Part shown: piece after piece, positions 16,940 through 26,386 of the stretch | Position numbering within the stretch: the stretch's first letter is position 1 | Layout: each line of letters starts with the position of its first letter | Origin: Rickettsiella endosymbiont of Miltochrista miniata | GTDB lineage: Bacteria > Pseudomonadota > Gammaproteobacteria > Diplorickettsiales > Diplorickettsiaceae | Direction: 5' to 3' | DNA length: 64,000 nt | Assembly (NCBI RefSeq): GCF_964031245.1 | Contig: NZ_OZ035017.1 | Coordinates: 1,457,402-1,521,401 of the forward strand | Made by a program: the position numbers and the translations under genes | Notes under the pieces: generated by a model | Database searches by the model: none | The model's input: the letters and a program-made list of their open reading frames with translations, nothing else | What the model was told of the DNA's origin: nothing

Positions 16940-18826
16940 TTAAACGCTTAGAGGATTCACTATCTGCGAAAATAAACCATCACGTAAGTAATTTTTTTCT
17001 AATCTCATACGAAGCAATGCTTTTATTGGCCAATGGGAATTTAGAATCGTATTAAACTCTTTTTTCCAAGTAATTGGACACATTCGATTTTTTAATGCAT
17101 AAAACCTTTGTTCTGTCACTTCTCTAACAATTTTCCAAAAAGGCTTTTCTTCACAATTAAAATAATTCGCTAGAAGTAATACTATTTCACCTAAATGTAA
17201 CTGGTAAACAGTATATAGAAGCTGGTTTCTTACCGTTTCTTTATTTTTTTGTAAATAAGGAGAATTTTCAGTTAGATCCAAATTAATTCCCATTGATTGC
17301 AAACTTTCGTCATGCATTTCTATCCCATCAAAATCTCTAGCTATAAACCTTTTAATTTTTCCATCTCTAAGAATCGCCAAAGTGTTTTGCTGATGCCCCT
17401 CTAGAGCAATGCCATACAGTAAAAAAAGATCTAAATAGCTACCCAATACCAAATCTGTATAATGAAGAAAGTAACCTAATGCATCTTGATATGTTAAACA
17501 ACCTGATAATTGCATTATTTCAATAAATAAATTGGTTTCGCTCAATGAGGATTTTTCAAAAAAAGCGGCTACGACGATAGCCACTTCATTATCATTAAGA
17601 TGCTGTGTGATATTCTCTCGAAAAATAGCAGTAAAATGCTTTGCCTCATCTACATTTAGTTCCTTTAAATGTAAACCATAAGACTCTGGTAATAATCCCA
17701 ACCGGCTAGAGAAGTAGTTCTCGGTTATCAAAATTTTTTTCAAAATATTGCTAATTCTTGGCATATTTTTTGTTGATATGGGCGATAATGTCCTTACAAT
17801 ACTCGTAGCTTGCACAGCGACTGGCAATTTAATATAAGGCGAATTACTATTTTCTATAGGTAAAAGTGTACGGAATGATAAAGTGGGACTTGCTATAATT
17901 TTGGCTTTATCAAAAAAAACAATTATTTTATTTTCGATATAATCTTTAAACAAGGGTAATATGAATGTAAAATAATAAACTTGCCAAGGATGGACCGGAA
18001 ATGGAATATAATTCTTGACTTCCAAATTATTTTTTTTTAATTCTTCTATCCAATTGGCCCATGCAACTGGGTAACATTCACTAAACCATTCAGTAAAATT
18101 TATATTTTGTTGCATGGATTCTATATGGACATATTGTTTTTTTACTGCTGCAATATAAATACCAACTTTAGATTGAAATTCAGGCGAATAATTAATAGTA
18201 TCTTCAATAGTAAAACCTAGCTTCGTTTTTGCACAAGGATGATAAGGATGTCCGCTAAAAACTGACTGTTCAAATTGCAATGAGCCATTAACTGTTATTT
18301 GTGGTGATTTTAATAAATTATTCAGTTGATGATGAGAATTTTTTTTACTTCGATCGATCAATTTATTTACACTGTATTTCTTCCAAGTAGAAAGCAACGC
18401 ATTTTGTAAATGATTGGCTATTTCCTTATAAAATTTTAACCATTGATCCATATTCAAAATACTTTCCAGTTCGTTTTTGACGATGTCTAGCAATTTTAAT
18501 GGATCGGTAATAGTTTGTTTTAAGGACGTAGCCTTATGTTTCAAAATTAAGCTGTCAAAGTGAGTAAATCTTAATAAAGAAAATAGTTTTACTCTAGTAA
18601 CGTACATAAAATAATTGGAGCGTTGGAGGTCAAAAATTACCGTAGCATTTTGGTAATGATAGGGTAAAATATCTTCACGTAAAAATGCCAATAACAGTTG
18701 TTTTAGAGAATGTTTATTGACTTCGGAAATACATTCATTGATTGAAAGATTAAAAGTATTTGAATAAAGCTTATATTGCTCACTGAAGTTTGTTTCTTGA
18801 GCGGATATCCTGTCTATCACATGCAT
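16940..18826 (-). CDS. IucA/IucC family NRPS-independent siderophore synthetase
   Basis: Proteins of this family join citrate or other carboxylates to amines to build hydroxamate or carboxylate siderophores. I set the start at ATG 18826 (628 aa), preceded by AAGGA at 8 nt; a TTG at 18847 would add seven residues. The ATP/carboxylate-binding motif HPYHPCAKTKLGF is near residues 193-205. FPVHPWQVYY and the C-terminal FhuF-like LEGHQQNTLAILRDG with RDFDGIEMH are present. No amine-modifying enzyme or receptor gene is nearby, so the product cannot be predicted. LbtA- or FrgA-like; I cannot decide which. Confidence 0.88.
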   Translation of the reverse strand: MHVIDRISAQETNFSEQYKLYSNTFNLSINECISEVNKHSLKQLLLAFLREDILPYHYQNATVIFDLQRSNYFMYVTRVKLFSLLRFTHFDSLILKHKATSLKQTITDPLKLLDIVKNELESILNMDQWLKFYKEIANHLQNALLSTWKKYSVNKLIDRSKKNSHHQLNNLLKSPQITVNGSLQFEQSVFSGHPYHPCAKTKLGFTIEDTINYSPEFQSKVGIYIAAVKKQYVHIESMQQNINFTEWFSECYPVAWANWIEELKKNNLEVKNYIPFPVHPWQVYYFTFILPLFKDYIENKIIVFFDKAKIIASPTLSFRTLLPIENSNSPYIKLPVAVQATSIVRTLSPISTKNMPRISNILKKILITENYFSSRLGLLPESYGLHLKELNVDEAKHFTAIFRENITQHLNDNEVAIVVAAFFEKSSLSETNLFIEIMQLSGCLTYQDALGYFLHYTDLVLGSYLDLFLLYGIALEGHQQNTLAILRDGKIKRFIARDFDGIEMHDESLQSMGINLDLTENSPYLQKNKETVRNQLLYTVYQLHLGEIVLLLANYFNCEEKPFWKIVREVTEQRFYALKNRMCPITWKKEFNTILNSHWPIKALLRMRLEKNYLRDGLFSQIVNPLSV

Positions 18827-18860
18827 AATTCTTTCCTTAGAAACCAAATCAGATTATTTG

Positions 18861-18914
18861 AGTAGTAATTAACTACTAAATGTCCCAATAATATATAGTA
18901 AGGTAGCTATTATT
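18861..18914. promoter_or_regulatory. Two inverted repeats upstream of the siderophore operon
   Basis: AGTAGT/ACTACT flank AATTA (18861-18877), and AATAATA/TATTATT flank 14 bp (18887-18914). Both lie 35-90 bp upstream of the synthetase ATG. Neither matches the Fur 19-mer well. They could be operators or a leader hairpin. Confidence 0.3.
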
Positions 18915-19013
18915 CATGGTTTTAGAGTTGAGTCAAGAATTCCAATTGAACTCTTTTGCTTTTTATCTTTTAATATATACTTTAAATTATTTTAAGGTAA
19001 GTAAAAATTAAAT

Positions 19014-19754
19014 ATGTCAACATTTTTTATATTTCTCTTATTACTAATATGTATTTTATTAAGTCTACTTAATTATAAAAAAACGAGTTTGATAATCGGT
19101 TCAGTTGTAATTGTAAGTTATCTCGTTATAGGTGACGGCTTTTTTCCTGCTTATTTATTACACAATTTGCAATCACCTTATAGTCAATCTAAACCTATCA
19201 ACTGGGAGAAAACTAACACCATTATTTTATTAGGTGCAGGCACTAGTAAAGATCCGAGTTCTAATAGAATAAAGCCTAGCATATTGGCATTTTCAAGAAT
19301 TGCACAAACTGCAATAATCTATCATGAATGTAAAAAAGCTAATGCGCTCTGTCATATTCTAATAAGTGGCGGGGACCCATTGAATAATGGAAAATCAGAA
19401 GCAAAAACCTATCAAGAAAGTTTATTATCTTTAGGGATCAACTCAAACGATATTCAATTGGAGACTCAAAGTAAAAATACTTATCAAAACGCTAAGTTTT
19501 CAAGTTCTCTTTTAAAGAAACAATATAGTAAGCAACTTTTACTAGTTAATTCAGGGTTAACTCTTAAACGTGCACTTTTATATTTTTCTTTTTTTAACCT
19601 TTATCCCAAGCCTATCGCTGCAGATTTTATTACTATCCCGATTTCTAAATTCCCACTAGGTTACAACTTTGCGATGAATGATTTTGCAATTCATGAATAT
19701 ATAGGAATACTTCGTTTTTATATTTATAATTTTTTGGGGTGGAATAAAAAATAA
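19014..19754 (+). CDS. YdcF/ElyC-like DUF218 membrane protein
   Basis: The 246-aa protein has two N-terminal membrane helices (about 1-20 and 24-46) and a periplasmic DUF218 domain. Family hallmarks are the TIILLGAG start of the domain, HILISGGDP, the SEAKTYQESLLSLGI stretch and a TQSKNTYQNAKFSS motif. ElyC of E. coli affects peptidoglycan and undecaprenyl-phosphate metabolism; YdcF binds SAM. The specific role here is not known. It is divergent from the siderophore operon and convergent with coaX. Confidence 0.85.
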   Translation: MSTFFIFLLLLICILLSLLNYKKTSLIIGSVVIVSYLVIGDGFFPAYLLHNLQSPYSQSKPINWEKTNTIILLGAGTSKDPSSNRIKPSILAFSRIAQTAIIYHECKKANALCHILISGGDPLNNGKSEAKTYQESLLSLGINSNDIQLETQSKNTYQNAKFSSSLLKKQYSKQLLLVNSGLTLKRALLYFSFFNLYPKPIAADFITIPISKFPLGYNFAMNDFAIHEYIGILRFYIYNFLGWNKK

Positions 19755-19786
19755 TTCCAACTAAGAAAATAAATTTACCTAACTAA

Positions 19787-20569
19787 TTATTTTTCTATTT
19801 GGCTATATTCATATGCCTTTCGCAAACCTTGTAAAACCAAATCTGAGATTAGTGTATCGAATAAACCGGTTTCTTCATAAAGCTGCGCAAAGCCACCTGT
19901 ACCAATGACTTTGACAGCTTCACCATGAAAAACTTCGTTTTTAAATCCTAAAATAATTTCTTTAAGCGCTCCGAAATGCCCATAATAAAGACCGCTTTGT
20001 ATACTTTCACGCGTTGTCCTACCCATATAACTACTAGGTGTTTCTATGTCCACAGCCATCAATTTAGCGGTATTATTTTTTAAGGCTTCCATACAAAGTC
20101 GCAATCCTGGCAAAATAGCACCACCCAAATAATTTCGATCCTTGGTAATAGCGCATAAGGTCGTAGCAGTCCCCATATCAACAACAATCAATGCTTGTTC
20201 GGGGAAAGTAGCTATTGCGCCTATAGCATTCGCAATTCTGTCGGCGCCTACTTCATTTGGATTTTTACAGCGGATATTTAAGCCAGTTTTAACGCCAGGC
20301 TGTAAAACAAAATAATCAGCACCTTTAAAATACTGGAAAAAACTATGCCGCAACGTATAATCGTAGTTTGGAACCACGGATGAGATAGCAATCGCTTTAA
20401 TTTCCAAAGGTTCCAGTTTATTATACTTAAGTATATTTATTAAAAAAATTCCGAATTGATCGGCTGTTCCCAATAAAGGGGTCGCGTAACGAAAACGTAG
20501 AATAAGCTTTTCTTTAGCGAATACTCCACATAGCATGTGTGTATTACCTACATCCAAACATAACAACAT
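19787..20569 (-). CDS. coaX: Type III pantothenate kinase
   Basis: CoaX phosphorylates pantothenate, the first step of coenzyme A synthesis, using ATP and a monovalent cation. The 260-aa protein starts MLLCLDVGNTHMLCGVF, whose DxGNT loop binds phosphate; I prefer this ATG to the one at 20596. PGVKTGLNIRCKNPNEVGADRIAN and DMGTATTLCAI carry the pantothenate site and second phosphate loop. GTGGFAQLYEE closes the fold. No birA neighbour is seen. Divergent from hisC with a 54-bp gap. Confidence 0.95.
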   Translation of the reverse strand: MLLCLDVGNTHMLCGVFAKEKLILRFRYATPLLGTADQFGIFLINILKYNKLEPLEIKAIAISSVVPNYDYTLRHSFFQYFKGADYFVLQPGVKTGLNIRCKNPNEVGADRIANAIGAIATFPEQALIVVDMGTATTLCAITKDRNYLGGAILPGLRLCMEALKNNTAKLMAVDIETPSSYMGRTTRESIQSGLYYGHFGALKEIILGFKNEVFHGEAVKVIGTGGFAQLYEETGLFDTLISDLVLQGLRKAYEYSQIEK

Positions 20570-20623
20570 AATTGACCTGAAGTTATAAATAATCAATTAC
20601 ACTATACTTAAAATGCCCGCCCA

Positions 20624-21682
20624 ATGACAATCTCTTCAAAGAAAAATTCTGGTTTTAATGCAGAAAAACCTGCCGAAATTATAAAACTCGATCTAAATGA
20701 AAACCCTCTTGGCGCTAGCCCTCTTGCAATAACCGCGGGTCAACAGGCCATGCTTAATTGCCATCGATACCCCGATAACGATGGATTTTCTTTAAAGAAA
20801 TCTTTATCTGCACATTTAAGTATTCTCCCTGAAAATATTACACTAGGTAATGGCTCAGAAAGCTTATTAGAACTCATTGTCAAAAATACTTTAGGGCCAT
20901 TAAATTCTGCCGTTATCCCAAATTTTTGTTTTACAGGAATTTCGAAAATCTTAAAAAAGGCAAATATAGCAGTTAAAATAGCTAAAAATTCACATTCATA
21001 TCTCTCCGCTGTAAGTTTGCTAGAAGCTATTGAACCCATGACCACAGTAGTTTTCATTGTTAATCCTAACAACCCTACTGGCAATTATATGAATAAATTA
21101 GAGTTACTCTATCTATTGAGACATCTCCCCCAGAAAATATTCGTAGTTTTAGACGAGGCCTATGCTGAATACGTTGAAACCGACGACTATCCCGATAGCA
21201 CCCAGTTGTTAAAACAGTTTCCTAATTTAATCATTCTTAGGACCTTTTCCAAAATTTATGGTTTGGCAGGGTTGAGGCTAGGGTATGCCATTAGCGAGCT
21301 AGAAATAGCTAGTTCGTTAAATCTTAGCTCCTTACCTTTCAGGGTTAACGCGGTTGCCTTGGCCGCAGCAGAAGCTAGTCTCAAAGATCAAAAGCATGTT
21401 AATGCAGCCCGCTTGATTAATCGACTAGGATATTTTCAACTTTCCAAAGGCTTACAAAATCTAGGATTGAAGGTATTACCATCTTATACTAACTTTATTT
21501 GCCTAGATTTGAAGTCGCCGAGCTGGCCTATCTATCAAGAGCTTTTGTTGTATGGCATATCCGTAAGACCTTTGCATGACTATAGTTTATCTAGGTTTTT
21601 ACGCGTTTCTATCGGAACAGATAAGCAGAACCAATCCTTTTTGAACACATTGGAAAAAATATTAATTAAATCTAGCATCTAG
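20624..21682 (+). CDS. hisC: Histidinol-phosphate aminotransferase-like PLP enzyme
   Basis: This fold-type I aminotransferase has 352 aa. Signature residues include LDLNENPLGASP at the N-terminus, NPNNPTG in the middle, VLDEAYAEY for the PLP ring, and the PLP lysine in TFSKIYGLAGLRLGY. The C-terminal RVSIGTDKQN holds the substrate-binding arginine. No other histidine-pathway gene is present here. HisC enzymes can also transaminate aromatic amino acids, so in a reduced genome it may serve Phe/Tyr metabolism. Confidence 0.88.
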   Translation: MTISSKKNSGFNAEKPAEIIKLDLNENPLGASPLAITAGQQAMLNCHRYPDNDGFSLKKSLSAHLSILPENITLGNGSESLLELIVKNTLGPLNSAVIPNFCFTGISKILKKANIAVKIAKNSHSYLSAVSLLEAIEPMTTVVFIVNPNNPTGNYMNKLELLYLLRHLPQKIFVVLDEAYAEYVETDDYPDSTQLLKQFPNLIILRTFSKIYGLAGLRLGYAISELEIASSLNLSSLPFRVNAVALAAAEASLKDQKHVNAARLINRLGYFQLSKGLQNLGLKVLPSYTNFICLDLKSPSWPIYQELLLYGISVRPLHDYSLSRFLRVSIGTDKQNQSFLNTLEKILIKSSI

Positions 21683-21779
21683 TTAGGATAAGTGCCCCTT
21701 AGTGCTATCTAGATAGGTATTTTTCATTTAAAATAGGCTTTAGATAATTAAAATAACAATAGACTTCGGGACAAAAATA

Positions 21780-22337
21780 ATGAGGGCGCTTACCCTGTTT
21801 CTTTACGAAGCCATCATGCATCCTAGTATGGTGGGGGCATTATTTCCTAGCTCGAGAAGGCTTGCTTATAGTTTAACTCAGCAAATATCCACCAATCCGC
21901 CTGGGTTAGTAATTGAACTGGGAGCCGGAACAGGGGCTATTACAGCTGCGCTGATAGATCAAAAAAAACTTTTTCATCAACTTATCGTTATTGAACGATC
22001 GGCAAAACTCTCTAATCATTTAACACAACGTTTTCCTAAATTAAGAATTATCCAAGGAGATGCCCGTCAGTTACATAAATTAATTAATCAATCTACCTCT
22101 GCCCCTATACAAGCTATCGTTTCTAGTTTACCTTTACGCAGCTTATCACCTTCTATTGTAAATAAAATTGGTACTGAGATTAATCATGTTTTAAGAAAAG
22201 GAGGTTTATATATTCAGTATACCTATAGTTTATGGGGAAAACCTTTATGCCCTTCTCCACAGCTAAAATTAATCCGCCAACAATGGGTGTGGCAAAATTT
22301 ACCCCCAGCTCGTATTGATGTATTTCGTCACGAATGA
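21780..22337 (+). CDS. Class I SAM-dependent methyltransferase, phospholipid N-methyltransferase-like
   Basis: The 185-aa protein has a SAM-binding motif I VIELGAGTGAITAAL, motif II LIVIERSAKL, and motif III RIIQGDARQL. The pattern AIMHPSMVGALFPSSRRLA at the N-terminus is typical of PmtA-like proteins that methylate phosphatidylethanolamine, and also of rRNA adenine dimethylase relatives. Whether it works on lipids here is inferred. Its stop overlaps the rsmJ ATG (ATGA), so the two are coupled. Confidence 0.8.
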   Translation: MRALTLFLYEAIMHPSMVGALFPSSRRLAYSLTQQISTNPPGLVIELGAGTGAITAALIDQKKLFHQLIVIERSAKLSNHLTQRFPKLRIIQGDARQLHKLINQSTSAPIQAIVSSLPLRSLSPSIVNKIGTEINHVLRKGGLYIQYTYSLWGKPLCPSPQLKLIRQQWVWQNLPPARIDVFRHE

Positions 22338-23119
22338 ATACCCTTCTTTCTATTGCAGTAACCAGCCGTGAAATTTCTTTATTATCTACAGCACAGGAAT
22401 TAGCAAAAAAAAACTCCTTACCTTATATAGATTATTTTGAAAAAGAAAACTGTGATTATGTCTTAACTTTAAGCTCGACAGGTTTATATCTAGAGGATGT
22501 CAAAAAAGAACTTGGCTCGTTAAAAATCGATTTCCTTCAGGGAAAGCTAGCTTATCGATTACGCTATATCCAAAATCAAAAACAGTTATTGGCCAGGGCG
22601 ATTGGATTAAAACCAAATTTTAAGCCTGTAGTTCTAGATGCAACAGCAGGTTTTGGATGCGATAGCTTTATTTTAGCTCAGCTAGGTTGCTCCGTCACCC
22701 TTTTAGAACGTTCATCGATAATTTTTCTTTTATTGGAAGACGCTTTAAAACGCGCCTTAAATAACCCAAAATTTTTAACCTTATCAGTTAAACTAATAAA
22801 AACCGAGGCAGCTATTTATTTAAAACAAATAACTGCCTGCAAACGATCATATCCTGAAATTATTTACCTCGATCCCATGTATCCTCATTCCACTAAATCT
22901 GCATTAGTAAAAAAGGAAATGCGCCTTCTTCGACAACTTGTTGGTGACGATAATGATGCGCCTAATTTATTAAAATTAGCCGTCAAATATGCGACACAGC
23001 GCGTCGTAGTAAAAAGACCTAGGTTATCCCCTTATTTAGCAGAAATAAAACCCCATCATAGTATATTCGGTAAACAACTCCGCTTAGATGTATATTTAAC
23101 TCATTTTCTTAACAGCTAA
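22334..23119 (+). CDS. rsmJ: 16S rRNA (guanine-1516-N2)-methyltransferase
   Basis: RsmJ methylates G1516 of 16S rRNA. The 261-aa protein has the SAM motif VLDATAGFGCDSFILAQLG and the DPMYPHSTKSALVKKEMR motif, which resembles the DPPY-type active site. RVVVKRPRLSPYL and the final KQLRLDVYLT are conserved. Translation is coupled to the preceding methyltransferase. Its last 11 bases overlap convergently with the end of the 758-aa gene. Confidence 0.93.
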   Translation: MNTLLSIAVTSREISLLSTAQELAKKNSLPYIDYFEKENCDYVLTLSSTGLYLEDVKKELGSLKIDFLQGKLAYRLRYIQNQKQLLARAIGLKPNFKPVVLDATAGFGCDSFILAQLGCSVTLLERSSIIFLLLEDALKRALNNPKFLTLSVKLIKTEAAIYLKQITACKRSYPEIIYLDPMYPHSTKSALVKKEMRLLRQLVGDDNDAPNLLKLAVKYATQRVVVKRPRLSPYLAEIKPHHSIFGKQLRLDVYLTHFLNS

Positions 23120-25385
23120 ACACAGCCGTGCTTAAGCACTCCATATTTTCGTCGCCAGTTCCCCTATCTTGAGTATTTTTAAATAATCCACTACTTGCAT
23201 TACTAGTATTTCTTTGCATGGTAGTTTCAGCTTGAATTGTCTCGGCATCAACTTTAGTACTCTGAACTGCAGTCGAAACATTCTGTTGTGAAAATTCAGG
23301 GCTGATACATTGATCGTTTTCGGATTCAGCTAAATTTTCTGATGTTAGAAATATTTGCTCAGAGCTTGAATCGTGTAAATTTAAACATTTTTCAGATATT
23401 GGGATGGGTAACTGCTCATCTATCCAAGTTAGTTGCTCACTTTGTACCAAATGTTCCACTATGTTTCCTGCTCGGATCGTTTTACTTTCAAGATTGTAAG
23501 CATATGAATAGAAAGATGCTAGAACAAATGCTCCTATCGCTGTACCTATAATTAATATGATCGGGAAAAAGGCTGGCACAGCAGTTGAAGCTATGACTGC
23601 AGCGTATACAGCCGTTATAGGTCCCCACATAACAAGCCGAAAAACCAAACTACCAGTGCCTAAGCGCTTGATAATAACCACGAATCGGTTTAAAACTTTC
23701 TTACAGCTGGTCCAAATGGGTAACTCATCGGTGAAACGACGCAATAATCGATCATAGTCCCGCAATGACATGTTTAATATTTCTTTATTGGGTACTTCTT
23801 TTTCCAATGCGTCAATTTTAAATTTTAAGACGTCAAATTTAGCTTCGTGGGCTTGATTCGCCTTATACGCCGAATAAATACCGTAACTTACACCAATTAA
23901 GAGAGTTACTCCGACTATAATTGCAGTTGCTATAAGACCTATGGGTGTAAAACTCGCAAATGGAACTACCGCAGGACATAGTGCATAAGTGAGAATGACT
24001 TTAGTTCCATCTAGGAATAACCAACCCACAAACAAAGGTAAAAAACATCCATCAAGAAAACCCATGCATATGGCATAGTATTTAATGAAATGTCGATTTT
24101 TAATTACTTTTTTTAAATCCTTCATTAATGATGAATCTTTCAATCTTACTGACGACTCAACATTTTTATTTCTCATGCAGTCTAAAAATATTTTTTGTTT
24201 ATTTAATTTAACTAATTTCTTTTCAATCATCTGTTTATGTTGAGTTTCTATAGTATGCGCTTCCATGCCTTTATTCGTATTAAATGTCCGATAAGTATTT
24301 ATAATCTTAAAAATTAGTAACGAAGGCAAAGCAACAAGTAAGGCTATTCCTAACGGGATAACCGAAATCGCAGCAACAGTAACCACTGGGGCAATAGGGA
24401 TAAAATAAAAAATAAACATTAAAATCCAATAAATAAAACTTGCCTGTCCCAAAGCAGCCAAAATAGGCGGAATAAAATTTTTATTTTTTCTGTTTTTATT
24501 TTTTTCTAAAATTTTTGATGAATTTTTCTTGATTAAAGTTTCTATGTGGTTAAAAAAAATTTTGGCATACTTATCTGTTAAACCGATAGTCCAATTATTT
24601 TCTTTACCTTTAATTTGAAATTTTTCTATTTTTCCTTCGGGATTTATTAATTGACAAACTTGGACTAAGATTTTTTTATGTAGCATGTCAAGTATTTCTT
24701 GTTTTAGAATTTTTGGATTTTCTTTCAAAAATTTATTTAATGCTTTTAAACGCTGCCCTTCCATTCCTGAAGCAAATAATCGACGTCTCCAGCAGGCAAT
24801 TTTTGATATATCAGGAGGATAAAAATGGGCTACTGCTTGTAAATATTCGTAAGTGATTGGACCGATAGTACGTTCATCTTGCTCAATTTCGCCCATTTTA
24901 TTTTTTATTTCTTCTTCTGAAACTGTTTTAAATATACGGCTAAAATAAAAATAATGACTATTTCGTTCTATTTCACGCAATTTACAGTATTTAATAACAT
25001 AAACGCCTATCGAAACGGCAAACAAACCAAGAATTGCCAGTGCACCATCGATGACTGCCACATATTTACTATTATTAATAGCGTCAAAAAATTTAAAATC
25101 TTTATCGCAAGCACCTTCAATCACACTAACATTAAAAGAAGGCGTAGCAACAACCTCATCTAAAGAACAGAGACAACTATTAAAAACAGGAATTTTTGTT
25201 TTAGGGCTCCGCATCCAATCTGGTTTTTTTTTTAATAGCGACTTTTCACCTGGTGAATTCGGTCCGGATACACTTCTTTGTCTTTCGAATCTTGGCGGAT
25301 GACTAGAGTTATTTCCACCAAATTCGGATGTTGCTCCTACTTCCTGAGCAGGTTCTTTTTTTACAATGGCAACTTTTTCGTCCAT
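23109..25385 (-). CDS. Unrecognised 758-aa multi-pass membrane protein, possible effector
   Basis: I know no family for this protein. The N-terminal 90 residues are polar and low-complexity (Ser, Pro, charged). Membrane segments lie near 108-131, 315-365, 440-515 and 590-645, mostly as paired helices. Between them are large cytosolic-looking, Lys-rich stretches. The C-terminal 110 residues are polar and acidic (Ser, Glu, Thr, Asn), and the protein ends CLSTAVFSC. AAAGGAG lies just before the ATG at 25385, so the start is firm. Length, topology and single-gene context resemble inclusion- or vacuole-membrane proteins of intracellular Gammaproteobacteria. That is inference. Confidence 0.75.
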   Translation of the reverse strand: MDEKVAIVKKEPAQEVGATSEFGGNNSSHPPRFERQRSVSGPNSPGEKSLLKKKPDWMRSPKTKIPVFNSCLCSLDEVVATPSFNVSVIEGACDKDFKFFDAINNSKYVAVIDGALAILGLFAVSIGVYVIKYCKLREIERNSHYFYFSRIFKTVSEEEIKNKMGEIEQDERTIGPITYEYLQAVAHFYPPDISKIACWRRRLFASGMEGQRLKALNKFLKENPKILKQEILDMLHKKILVQVCQLINPEGKIEKFQIKGKENNWTIGLTDKYAKIFFNHIETLIKKNSSKILEKNKNRKNKNFIPPILAALGQASFIYWILMFIFYFIPIAPVVTVAAISVIPLGIALLVALPSLLIFKIINTYRTFNTNKGMEAHTIETQHKQMIEKKLVKLNKQKIFLDCMRNKNVESSVRLKDSSLMKDLKKVIKNRHFIKYYAICMGFLDGCFLPLFVGWLFLDGTKVILTYALCPAVVPFASFTPIGLIATAIIVGVTLLIGVSYGIYSAYKANQAHEAKFDVLKFKIDALEKEVPNKEILNMSLRDYDRLLRRFTDELPIWTSCKKVLNRFVVIIKRLGTGSLVFRLVMWGPITAVYAAVIASTAVPAFFPIILIIGTAIGAFVLASFYSYAYNLESKTIRAGNIVEHLVQSEQLTWIDEQLPIPISEKCLNLHDSSSEQIFLTSENLAESENDQCISPEFSQQNVSTAVQSTKVDAETIQAETTMQRNTSNASSGLFKNTQDRGTGDENMECLSTAVFSC

Positions 25386-25569
25386 AAGAGCTCCTTTTGG
25401 AATTTGGCAGATGACAATTATAAGTGTTTATAAATATTTTTTTATCTTTAGTATATATTACTTTATTAAAAATTTATTTATTTTAATAAAAAATTAAAAT
25501 AAATTTTGTCATTTATAATTAAATCTGAAACTTTTTTTAATCGACTATTTCGTTTACACTTTGATTAAT

Positions 25570-26370
25570 ATGAAATCTTTTTTGAAATGGGCAGGAAATA
25601 AGCATCGAATTCTTGATAAACTGAAAGCCTATTTACCTAAAACCGATCGCTTGATAGAACCATTTTTAGGTTCGGCTACTGTTTTTCTTAATACTTCTTA
25701 CTCTGCTTATCTATTAGGTGATAACAATCTTGATTTGATTCAATTATATAAATATTTGCAACAAGAAGGTCAATTTTTTATTGATTATTGTCGATTATTT
25801 TTCCATGAGAACTATAATACCGCAGAAGAATTCTACCGCTTACGTCGTTTATTTAATGATAGTAAGGAATATCGCAAGAGAGCCGCATTATTGTTATATT
25901 TAAATAAACATTGTTTCAATGGATTAGCTCGCTTTAATCAAAAAGGCGAATTTAACACTCCTTTTAGCTACTATAAAACTCCATATTTTCCTGAGAAAGA
26001 AATGCAATACTTTTATGTGCATGCAAGAAAAGCCGAATTTATCCATGGAGATTTTTTATCCACTCTGGAGTATGTAAAACAAGGAGATATAATATATTGC
26101 GATCCTCCTTATGTTGGGTTATCTAAAACCGCAAATTTTACTCACTATACAGCAGAAGGATTTAGTCATTCACAACAAATATGCTTGGCAAACGCTGCAA
26201 GAAACCTGGCTGCAAAGGGGATTCAGGTGATAATTTCCAATCATGATACTGAATTTACACGCGAGATTTATAAAGATGCAACTATTGTTTCATTTATAGT
26301 GCAGCGAAATATTAGTAGTAAAGGATCAGAACGAAAAAAAGCCAAAGAACTACTAGCAATTTTCTCCTAG
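25570..26370 (+). CDS. dam: Orphan Dam-like DNA adenine methyltransferase
   Basis: The 266-aa enzyme methylates adenine N6 using SAM. Motif I is FLKWAGNKHRI near the N-terminus, the EPFLGSATVFLN block follows, and the catalytic motif IV is DPPY (about 178-181). The layout is that of the alpha group (Dam, DpnM), likely GATC-specific. I prefer ATG 25570; the TTG at 25561 would add three residues. No restriction enzyme, mutH or seqA is beside it. Confidence 0.88.
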   Translation: MKSFLKWAGNKHRILDKLKAYLPKTDRLIEPFLGSATVFLNTSYSAYLLGDNNLDLIQLYKYLQQEGQFFIDYCRLFFHENYNTAEEFYRLRRLFNDSKEYRKRAALLLYLNKHCFNGLARFNQKGEFNTPFSYYKTPYFPEKEMQYFYVHARKAEFIHGDFLSTLEYVKQGDIIYCDPPYVGLSKTANFTHYTAEGFSHSQQICLANAARNLAAKGIQVIISNHDTEFTREIYKDATIVSFIVQRNISSKGSERKKAKELLAIFS

Positions 26371-26386
26371 CATTATTATATCGAAC

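Noticed and set aside
18827..19013. Fur box in front of the siderophore operon
   Set aside because: I compared the region with GATAATGATAATCATTATC and the 7-1-7 pattern and saw no match better than about half of the positions.
21705..21716. 12-bp palindrome CTATCTAGATAG after hisC as a terminator
   Set aside because: It leaves almost no loop and has a short AT stem; the T-run is only five bases after GTA.
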